Source of the DNA: Corbicula japonica | Taxonomy: Eukaryota; Mollusca; Bivalvia; Venerida; Cyrenidae | Assembly: GCA_038501625.1 (NCBI GenBank) | Contig: JAZAYU010000005.1 | Location: 1,178,001-1,242,000, forward strand | Reading direction: 5' to 3' | Length of the DNA: 64,000 nucleotides | In this document: in pieces, positions 27,901 to 39,900 of the stretch | How the letters are laid out: each line of letters starts with the position of its first letter | Numbering within the stretch: the first letter of the stretch is position 1 | Program-made: the position numbers and the translations under genes | Notes under the pieces: generated by a model | The model's database searches: none | Seen by the model: only the letters and a program-made list of their open reading frames with translations | Told to the model about the DNA's origin: nothing

Positions 27901-30900
27901 GAACAGTGACCTTGACCCCATCAGGCCCAATTTCAATACAAAGTTTCGTCTTCACAGACACTACCTATATAGCAATTTTCATCACAATATCTCATTCTGA
28001 ACCAAAGTTATTGAGCATACAGTTTTTTTCTATTTTTAGTAACATTGACCTTGACCCCACAGGCCTTACTTTGAATCCCAAAAGTCATCTTCACAAAAAC
28101 CACCAATACACCAAATTTTATTTAAGAATCTCATTCCAAGCTTTAGTTACTGAGTGGAAACAAAGTTTTGAAGTTTAAATAACAGTGACCTTGACCTTGA
28201 ACCCACAGGCCCCAAAGTCAAACCTAACCTATATCTTGTTATGTTACATCTGCGACCCAAAAAATAATTTAATCTATGAAGTATTTCATGAGTTATAGTC
28301 CAGAAACACATTTTCTTTTTTAAGTTACAGTGACCTTGACATTGACCCCACAGGCCCCAAGGTCGAGCTCGACCTGTATCTTCTGATATTACATCTATAT
28401 ACCAAAAAAGTATTAAATGTGTGAAGTGTTTCATGAGTTATCATCCAGAAACCATTTTTCTATTTTTAGTAATACTGACCTTGACACTGACCCCACCAGC
28501 CCCAAAGTCGAACTTGACCTTTATCTTGTGATGTTACATCTATTTACCAAACAAGGATTAAATCTGTGAAGTGTTTCATGAGTTATCATCCGGAAACCAT
28601 TTTTCTATTTTTAGTAACAGTGACCTTGACACTGGCCCCACCAGCCCCAAAATCGAACTTGACCTGTATCTTATGATGTTACACGTGTGTACCAAAAATT
28701 ATTTAAATCTGTCAAGCCCTTCATGAGTTATCATCCGGAAACGAAGAATCCGACCGACCGACCGACCGACCGACCGACCGACAGACCGACAAGCTCACTC
28801 CTATATACCCCCTCAAACTTCGTTTGTGGGGGTATAATTAAATAATTATGTCACTTTCATCTGCATTATATGCTGATTTCCTGAAATCTGACATAGCCTC
28901 TAATAATTTTACAATGACAATGAATCGGGTAAGACTGAATAAATGGTTAGATAAGTAACTACTTTTGAGTGTGATTCAATAGTTTTGTGCAAGTCTGAAG
29001 GTTTAAGTTGATTTCGATGCTATCTTATTTCAGAACAATATTTTTGGTACAACACATTTCTTCCAGAAACATTTTCAGGAATATTTAAGTGTTTGACAAT
29101 TGGTGGGAAATATCCCAATGAATGTGTACAGTGTACAGTGAAATGATTTAATAGTGCTGTATTTGTTGACAGAGCTTTGAAGATTACAGGCTATAGATTT
29201 GTCTTAAAGTTAGCTTAAGAACTCATTACTAAAAATGTTCAAACTTTACAACATTCTGATGAAATGGCTTCACTTATAGTCTGTATCTTGTTTTGCTAGT
29301 GAACACATATATCAAAATACTTAACTGTCATATTCATGGTTTTCTCTTGCTATAAATAAGATAATGTTAAAAAGTCACTGCTAATATAAATATTAATTAA
29401 TAAAATGAATCAACACAATCCAATAGTAAATACAATCCAATTAATGCCAAATAATGCTAAGCATTACAGCATTTTGATATAGGTAATGCATTAAATTAGC
29501 ATTAAAATAATGCTTAATCTGTTGCATTAATCATTACCTTGCATTACTGACAAAAAGTAATGCATTATTAATGCATTAGCATTAAAATTTAATTCGCCCC
29601 ATGTCTGTGTATGACCCCTACCAAAGCCATTCCCTGATATTACCAATTGCACATATAAAACCCCTTAACCCTTTCCTCCATAGACACACCTTAATTGCAT
29701 GGCCGAAAAGTGTAAATTCAAATCAGCTGGCACATCCGAGCAGTCTGATCAGGATCTGCACTGTTTGCTTTTTCATTCATTAGCTTATTTCTGACCAAAA
29801 TGCGACCAGTGCAGATCCTGATCAGATGGCATGGGTGTGCCAGCTGATCTGGATCTACACTGGCCGCATATGCGTAAAAAGGTGTATATATGGAGGAACG
29901 GGTTAACCAAGATTACTAACCTGCAAATCTTTCAGACAATGGCAATTCTGTTGGGTCATTGGCCTTTTTTCCTTTGTTAGGATTGTCTGCAGTTTTCTGC
30001 CAGCTAGCAAGTCGCTCGTTCACTGGTTTATTGGCCGGATCATCCTCACCAGATGTAGATTCCTCTGGTTTTCTGTTCACTGGCACATGGTTAGTCACAG
30101 TTCGTACCTGTAAAACCAAATTATAATTCTATCATGATAATGACTGAGTAATTTTACAATTGTTAAATCAAGTCTGATTAATTTCGTTATAATTGTAATA
30201 GACCAATTTAGGTCTAAATCTATAATTTCTATTATAGAAACCAGAGAACCAGACAAAGTTTCCATGGAAAGATTAGCTTTCTTCATGTTAAGATGTAAAT
30301 GGTATTTCAATTAAGTGAAAGGGTAATCAAAAAAACATACTGATGTTTGGCCAATGCTCAAAACTTAAAATTTACCCCTTATTCCTTATAAATACAGTAG
30401 ACTCCACGAAATCGGGTATCGGCTATAAGAATATATCGGCAAATGGGGTACGATTTTCGAACACAAAACCATTTCCTATAAAAGCAATGTAAATTTTATC
30501 GGCCATACGGGTGTCACATAAGAGAATATATCGCCAAATCGAATAGAAAATTTGCATTTTTTTTGGCCAAAACTGATTGAAATCGAATATTTTCATCGCC
30601 TGTTTACAGGAAATGACACCGGATGTACCGTTTATCGTCCGTATCAAAGCTTATGACACCCTTATTATTTGTCTATTGTCAGCTGATAAATCCAATTAAA
30701 TATTTTGACAGCGATGAGCAGGGACAGTGAAGCCTCCGGGCAAACAAACTGTAACCTGTCACCTCTTTTAAACAGCTGATTCAATCAGGCATTAAAATGT
30801 GTTACAAATCCACAGCAGCCTAGGACTATCCATTATCGAGACGTTATTGGTAAATGTACTTACAATAATCCACGTTTAAATTCCATTGTCTCATTTTAAT

Positions 30901-33900
30901 TATCACAAAAATTAATCCGCACAATTCAGAAACAAACAAAAGGTAATTTCTAAATCATGTTTAAAAAACACTCATAGATTTTTGTTCATTTCTTTGATCC
31001 GCCTTCCATGTTAATTTCATACGGAGACTGAATTTGATTGACAGTCAGTATGAAGGTAAACATTGATACCAACCGTCAATGAAATGCAACTTCAAAGGAA
31101 ATTGTCGGCTCGTATCAAGGCTGTGTTTTTTTGCCGGCTCCGCTTTGAAATCGTTTGATCTACAAAACTGTGTAAGTGACATTTCACATTTTTATCTGGG
31201 TTAAATTGGTTGATGATGCAATAATACTGAAATATGATACTTGAGATAAAATTATGGAATATGTTCACATTGGTTAGTGTTTTAATACTTATTTCACATT
31301 CACGTTGTAAATGTCGCGGTAGCATAATATAATTTGAAACTTCGATTTTGTAGCAGAACATGACAGAAGGGTCGGTTAATCAATAAATAAACATATATAA
31401 AAAAATGCATATTTATCCAGAACACGATCTACCTGACCTCCCTTGTCAACAAATATACGCAGATTTCATGATGAATACGATTACCGGCCAATCGGGTACT
31501 CCGGGCAATAGAATATTTTTAGCGGACAATTTGTGTATTCGATTTGCCGGAGTCTACTGTACAACTTTATGGGTGAAAGTTAAAATCCAGATTAGGAAAC
31601 AAATCTGTGCTGTCTGATCAGGATCTGAACTGTTCACTTTTGATTCATAAGGTTGTTTCTCACCAAGACATGAAGAACAGTGTAGATCATGATCAAATGG
31701 GACGTGCTGGCTGATCAGGATCTACACTGTTCATCCATGGATCCCATAAAATATTGTGTAAAGGGTTAAATATTGTGTAAAGGGTTAAGTGCTTTGACAA
31801 GTTCTTCAGTTTACAAGACTACCTGATGAGTATATTTTGGAGAATTTGTTCCATTCGGCTGCTGCAACTGAATGGTATGTGTGCTCACTTTCGGCGATCC
31901 CCCGGGAGCACTAGGGGCTGCAGACCTTTTAGGGCTTTGGGCTCTTGCTGGGGAAGGGGCACGGGGAGGTTTGGGTGGTCCTGCAAAAATCTGTGGTGCA
32001 GGGGGAGCTGGGGGCGGTGCTGGAGCCTGGTGCTTTTTCGGTGAAGGAGCAGGGATGGTTTCCCCGCTGGTGGTAGTTCTAGCTGGTCCCTGGCGAGTCG
32101 GACTGCTTCCACTACTGTTATTAGTTCTTATAGGTCCCTGGTAAGACTCGTACTCTTTCCGAGGGGAGGAAACATGACGATCCCTGGCGTCTTTGTGTGG
32201 AGGGCCATCATCCCGCACAGGTGGCTGCCATTTTGGCTTCTTTTCTTCAGGTTTTCTACAAAAGTTTTTAAGACATTCGAAACAGTTTCGAAAATTTTGA
32301 CGACGTAATTTCTACTTCGTGATTTATTTAATATCTTATTAATTAATTAATTATTTATGTAAACCTGTTTATGCATTTAACTTGTCATTATACGCATTTA
32401 CAGTGGTTTAGAAAAGGGCAGGGAGCTAGTAAAATTACCCGGTTAAGTTAAGTATTTTCGCCCAGATACTTTTCCTGCTGCAGCGAAAATAATCTTTGTT
32501 TACATCCGTTGAAAATCCTAAATGTTGTCCAATATTCCAAATATTATACAGCATAGTTCAACATATGTCATCATTAGCCATATCCCCTTCTGTTAAACAT
32601 TTGAAATTCATGACTGTATGCATGCTGTAGAATGGACGACTGAACCCCACAAAGGGTATTACCTCTTGATCCCACTGGGTGAGGACCTAAGACACCCCCC
32701 AACTACTTTAGAGATTTATCCTGCTATTTGAAAACATCCTTAAACCCCTGCATTGAAATCATCAAAATGCTGAAAGAAAAATGAAGGTATCTTACTTGAT
32801 CGTAGGATGTGACATGTCCACTTCAAAGTCATCCAGATTCTGTGCCAGCTGTGCGAATCTTGACTTCATCTTGACGGGCGATGACGACGGACTTTTCTGG
32901 GTCTCAAAGTTGGGTTGTGGTACTGTCAGCTCATTCTTTGAAGACTTGAGATCTGGAATTATTAGAAAAAGAGAATTAACTTTAGAATGCAAGCGACCAC
33001 TTCTGTTATCTAAAATCAGGACTTTTTTCCTTCTTAAAGTAGGTCAGTTTACAGGTGTCTTCCTCTAGAAATTCTTTAACTTTACATCTGTTTTTATTCC
33101 TTTTTTCAAAAGAAATTACGCTATTTTCCCCTTAATTTTTGGGTATGTCTTCCCTCAGCAGTAAAAATGCCCTAGCATTTATGCTATGCAGAATAATGTT
33201 AAAATGTTGTATAGAATAATGTTTAAAATGTTATGTTGAATACTTTTTTTCACCAAAGAGATGAAGCTATAAACTACACATTAGAGCACCAAAGGAATGT
33301 CTTGGCCAATAATAAGTAGAAATTATATCTCAGGAAGCAATGAATTTACAAATGCAATCAAAAATCATAAGAAAAACATTTTATTGTATAATGATTAATG
33401 CAAAAACATTTATACTGATTATTATATCATTGGATCATATAATGAATAAATATTCTTAACTCAATATGTATCCAGTAATATTTAAAAGCAATTTAGAGAA
33501 AATGTTAAAATGATGTATGGCATTTCTATTAAGTGTGTATATAAACATCAAGAATTTTTTCCTTCTGTAGAAGTTAAAAATTACGTTTTTAAGTAGAGTT
33601 TTTTGAGAAGGAATAAAAGTTTGAAGGATAATTCAATAATATAAATCAAACATCACAAAACTAAAAGCTTGAAAAGGTTTGGGGGCTAAAATACCATTAT
33701 AGTTTGCTCTCTCCTCAGATAAGGTGTGTAACCTTGACTTGACGCTTGGAATAGCAGGCGTATCAGGTTTCATCTGACCTTCATCTTCCCAATTACACTG
33801 TCGCTTCGGGGAATCTGAATGACAACAACAACAAAGGCAGATAAGGTTATTGCGATATCATTTAATTTTGCAGGGATAAACTTCCATTCAGAAGGTACAA

Positions 33901-36900
33901 ATTATACTTTTGTGCGGACATATATTAGCACAGTTTTTTTACTAGTTTATATACTCTTGTTAAAGAAATTCACTGGTTTGATTTCACCGGGTTTAATTTT
34001 GTGCACTTTTCTAAGTGCGGAATACATGAAAATTAATCCTAAGTGAAATATAGTGATACCAGTATTTCTGACCAAAAGGCAAACTGTGTACATCCTGAAC
34101 AGATCAGACAGCATGAATGTGCCAACTGATCTTGATCTACTGTTCGGAAATGTGATATAAACTGTATTCATGGAGTAAAGGATTAAATTTGAGAAATTAT
34201 GGAATGTAGGCAGCTTTTTTCATAAAATCGTAATGATTTTGCACCCAAAAGATCCACATCATGACTGTAACCGAATTACCTCCCCATATCCAACTTACAC
34301 CATAATTCAGTAAATGAATTTTAATGTGAATGTCTATGGTTAGCCCAGACATGTCTGATACTTTTTCATTTTGACCTAGTATGTAAAATGCTGCATGTTT
34401 TCTCAAATTTTAACTTTTCCCCAATGAATGTTACATTATAGGAATTGCATTTACTCTGCTGCAACCATCTATAGCATAGGGAGTTTATAATTACCGTCAT
34501 CCTGAACAGACATTGTTGGTATATTGGTTGTGTCTTCCAGAACCCGCTTTCTTGGCGCTGGGTCTGGTGTCTTTCCAAGCTTCTGATTAAGCATGGCTCT
34601 CCGCTGTCTGGTACGCTCAAGTAATTGCTGTAATGAAACAATAACAAGTCAACTAGGCAGACTTCCCAAAAGTTGCCAGACCGACTAAACTGTCCAGTAA
34701 AATTTGGACTGGTCCGACGTGATTTCTTTCGTTATGTTACTTTATCCGACTGTCAGACAAAAATTTTAGACTGCTTATTCAATTTTAACACATTTAACAT
34801 GTTTTGGTCAGGCAGGATTTGTTTCGGTCAGATTTTCACATCTTGTCTGACTAAATGCAGTGTTTTTTTTTCTCTTTTGGGGAAAGGGGGTCGCAGCCAT
34901 TTGGAGGGGGAAAATTGCGACGCGAACAAAGGAAAGGGGGAATATTTGGAAGATACTTGCAGCCTGTCAAACACAACATAACAAAGTATTCACTGATCTT
35001 TCAATTCAAAGAAAGTCAATGGTCTACAGTGAAATGCCTTTTACGTCTGCAAATTTATCAATTATTCTTGTCACTGTAATGTCCATCAGTTGGATATTCA
35101 TTAAAAATATCCAAATTTCAGATTTATCATCTTCTTTATCGAACGGTGCTTAACAGACTCCGGCAAAGGGGGAATTTTTTTATGGATGTGGGGGAAAATG
35201 TATACTATTTTGAGGGGGGAATGGGGCCCAATTTCTCCAAATATTTGCAGCGTTTTTTTTCCTTCTTTAACTACCTCCGCAAAACGGTACCATTCCCAAA
35301 GCAGACCGGAGTCTTCCCAATTTAAAGTACTGGACATTCCCAATCCCCAAAGCTATATTTCCAACAACAAACAGTGCCATTTCCCAATTGACCAAAGAGT
35401 TTTTTGCAAGAAATGTCGTTCCGCGTAAAAAAAACGTACCATTCAAAAGGGGAGTAACTCTTATCAACGCTCCGGTTAGACTCTTACTCAGTTGTTATCA
35501 TTAAATAAAATAGACATGTGACGTCATTGATCCGGTCCGCGTTTTATACACGTCCTTTTTTCAGACTGGCTTACAGTAAATAATTGCAAGTTGACTGATT
35601 CTTACGTATAAAATTGAAGCGCAATGACCAGTCTCCAGAAACTGAAAGTAGTTAACAAACTTCACAACAACGTTTAGAATGAGCGATTATTCAAAGGAAG
35701 CCGTTAAATACGAACACTGGCACTCTTTTGTTGCAAGATTTTGGGTATATATCGACCGATCCCATGCCATTGGCGACGAGTCCCGAGTCTGGGCGATTTG
35801 AACCAATGAATGTAGGTACCGGTATCGAGCAACCTCACGTACTTTCCCCCGAAAATTGGACTGACACTAAACTTGAATCCAACCTTCCGACGTATTTGGA
35901 TACAAAACTGAGTCCCACTCAGAAGCTATCCTTGAGCTAGATGTAGCTCAAGACACATTGCCTCAACCTGACACTGACTCCAGCCCCCACTCCTTCCATT
36001 ATAATTTCAAATGCAGATTCATTTCACATTAATTGCAACCTCAATGAAACTTTTCCTGCCAATAGAAATTATTTTTGCATTGACAGGCAGTCATTGGATT
36101 GGCTGTAACTTAGTTCTGGCTTAACAGTTACATCACTTAAGGGTTTCCTGTTAAAAAACCAGAGCTTATGATGCTTGGTGAAGCTGAATAAAATCCCTAG
36201 TGTTTATTTACATGAATAAAGAAAAAATCCCAATTTGGCTGATTTGCGACTGATTTTTTTCCCAATTTCAAGATTTTACGACGCGAAAATTTCCCAATTG
36301 TAGAGGAAGGGGAACCTTTCCCCTTTGGGGAAAAAAACCCGCTGATTTGGCATAAAAAAGACACTGAAATGTCTTACACTTTTTTAACTTTCTGGAAGTG
36401 AATGCTGTGACGAATGTCCAAATATACTTTAACTGAAAACAGAGCTGCTTTCTACCAGCATGTCTTTGGTCATCAACCATGCCTTTTTAAACTTCTTTAA
36501 CAGACTCTTTATATCAACTTCCCATAAAAAATTGATCCTTCCCATAGTTTATCATCAACTTGGAATTTTATACATTTTAATAATACCTTAATTGAAACAC
36601 GTATATTTGTCATTCTTAATTGAAACACGTATATTTGTCATTTAATTAATTATCATTTCAGCTGAGCTGTCTGAGCATATATCCTACTTTCCTATATTTC
36701 CATCCCTTCCTATAATCCCGTCCCCCTTGAATTAACAACAATTAATAATAGGATGCATGGACTTATGCACCGTATATGAGAGTAATCATGTTATTTTCAA
36801 TTTGCAGTTGTTAAAAAATTGAATTTATTAAAATTGAGCTTAAAAATGATTAGAAAACATATTTATCTAAGAATCACTTATCCAAAACCACACCATGTGC

Positions 36901-39900
36901 TAAAAATAGCATTTATTTAGATAAACTTGCAAAACTGATAAAAATGCATCAAAATATTTTTGACCCTTGATTGTCTGCATGGTTTGGACACAACAACAAG
37001 TTTGAAATAGTGAAAACAAATTCTTCTTACTGGTTCTTACAGCAAAGGACGTGTTTATAGGAATGTGGCGGCCATTTATTTCACCGGCGGTGTGTGTCTG
37101 CTAAACAACCAAACATGCATATTTAAGCATTGATTTTCAGATATAATGTTCCGTTTCATAGAACAAAGAATGCTCTTTGATCATCATGCTAATTTGAAAT
37201 TTATATTATCTTATTATAAGGTATTTGACGAAAATTCATTAAGGGGATGGAAATACAGGAATAGGGAATAATGTGATAAATCACCGGCAGCTATTTTTTA
37301 ATTCATATATAAATGAAGTAAAATATCACTCTCTTACACTATCGGCTCATTACATTCACCTCTGTTATAGGCTGGGACTTTCAACTACTTTTACTTTAAT
37401 TCAAAGAAATAGTTCACCAGTTACATTTACAATAACTTGGGTTTCTTCGGTTTTAGTGAAATATAGTGAAGATTTCGGTCATTTGTTATACCTCAAGCTT
37501 TCAAATTCATAATTTATGACTGTATAAAATAAGGCTGTCGAGTTTGGTAAAAAATCTTGACATTGAGCCTTTCGCAGAGATGTAAAGTGAGTGTAAGGAA
37601 CGACAACTCTGCGAAGGAGATTGGTAAAATATGTGATATTGATTCATCAAATATAAAAAATCAAACAACAGCAACATGGATTCAAGTTAAAATATCAAAA
37701 ATATGGCAACTTAGTCTCAATAATTCGACTGCAAGCACAGACCCATTATCATGCTGACTTTTTACAGATATCTGTCCTTTACGTCTCAACCAAAATAGAC
37801 CAAAACTGTGGTGGAAATCGGCGAGGGTTAAGATTTTTAAGAACCCGAGTTTTACTGTCTTTTTTCCTTAAAATCTGTGCACAAGCATGTTCACTTATTG
37901 TTTTAAAACACATCTGCGATCAAAATAAATACTAAAATATTATATTTTGTGAAAAATTTCTGTTAAACCCATTACCGTTTAATCGCCGTCTCAGGTTTAC
38001 ATCGCCATGCGGGGCGGAGCTTCGATCCAACACGCTAACCAATGAAATTAAGATCTTCTTCAAAACAATTATGTACAGTAAAGGAGGGTGTACGCGGTAA
38101 ATATATTCGAAACGTGAAATTTATGTATGATTTCTTGCGTGTTTATTAAGCAGAAAGAAGAAGTTGCAACTGATTTAGTTTCATTTATGTTATATTAACG
38201 ATTTAGTTCTAAACCAGCATTCTGGTTACAAAATATAGTTTTAATAAAGAAAGAAATAATCTGACAGGGGTGGAGATGGTAGGCTGTGATCGGTGTTTTT
38301 CTTGTGCATTATGATGATATGAACAAGCCTGTATTTTCGTTTATCAACAATAAAAACTACAACAAACTCAGAGCATTTTAAATAAAGTATATACAACAGT
38401 GATCAAAACTTTCAAGACTGTAATTCGTCGTACAGTTTTATTTCTTTACTCTGACCAATTTGACCCTATAACTGCAAGTATTTACATGACAACATTTACA
38501 GCGCAACCCGTTTCGCCATGTCCAACCTTTTTGACAACTTCTTAATTCTATTTGAAAATTTTGTGTAGTTTATTTTTGTCACTGACGAAACTTTAGGAAA
38601 CGATTTGTGGTATCTTCCGCTAATATTTCTAGTCAGCTTTTTGTCTTTCAATAGAGTTGCAAAAAACTTCAGGTCTTCAAGCCTGTCATTATGTAACTGT
38701 TGCACAAGTTGTGCAGCTGTTTGTGTTTGTTGTAATTTCGCCTACCTAGCTGATAGATGTTCAGTGAGCGTCGGTCAACAGGTTACTCACCGGAGTTTCT
38801 ATGGTTTAAGGAATTATATTTCCTCCTCGAGATCGACAATTTATATCTAATTAATTGCTAAAGATTTAATTGCTTGGCAGTTTATGGAAAAGGTGATTGA
38901 TTTCATCACGAGGATGGTCAGTCGCTCTTTCGTATAAAAACCCGGGCTAAATTGATAGTACTTCGCGCTGTTCTTTACTTTGCACAAGATTCCCTAGTTA
39001 GCGTCACGGGAGTGCAAGCAAGACTCACGAATCGAGTCTTTCAAAAACCGTATCGGGTTTTATATTTTATCTTAATAATATACAGTGGAATAAACATTCT
39101 AGGAATTGTAAAATTACTTGGATAATTTTAACAGCGTTTGAATGTTTTGCTGAATTATTTTGCAACTTGTAACAACCACTACACGATCACGAAATAATCA
39201 TTGGAAATATTTAATTGAACATTTTTACGTTTACAGCTTTTTCGCATAAGCTGTGTTTTCTAAAGAGAACTCATTACTTGGTTAATTTAATGAGACTTTA
39301 TTTGTTCACGATTTTGCTGTGATATTAAATATCTGGACTTGTAAAACGAGCTGTCGTTTTTTTAACTCCGAGAAGTCTAACCAGTTAACAAAGAACCAAA
39401 CCCACCGACGCATAGGGTACATTGTACTGGGAAAATGGACGCTAGAGATCGCTTATTGTTTAAAAAAAACGCTGAAACTATTACAAAAAAACATCAGCTC
39501 TGACAAGATATTATGTGCAACAGTCGACAGAGTCATAACATGTGATACTTGTACTTGTTCAATGTTGTTTAATATCAATAATGTGCAGTGCCGGTAAATA
39601 CATGTTCAAGTAAACGTTAAAAAATATTTTGTATTAAAGGTTTATAAGTTATTAGTGAGTTCCGTTTTTTTCTCATATTTTTGACAAAAAAAATCATAGT
39701 GTTTTTTGCCGGAAAGAAAATAAAGTATTTTGTAATTGACAAGAATTGATCAATCTTGACTAAAATGTGTAAAACGGCGTTTAACACTTACTCGCAGTAC
39801 AGGTTGTCATATAGTAGCGTCGTGTTTACATCAGCTGTCAATATCCAATATGGTAGAGCTAGGTAGATTTTACTGTGTTAAATCAGTTTGAAAGTTTAAC

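Noticed and set aside
35679..35940. Open stretches that might be an extra anillin exon or an independent gene
   Set aside because: They are on the plus strand, lie within a repeat with inverted ends, break frame near 35800 and match no family that I recognise.
38930..38945. TATAAAAA as a promoter for a small RNA gene
   Set aside because: No snRNA, tRNA or histone-like sequence follows, and a TATA word is common in AT-rich intron sequence.
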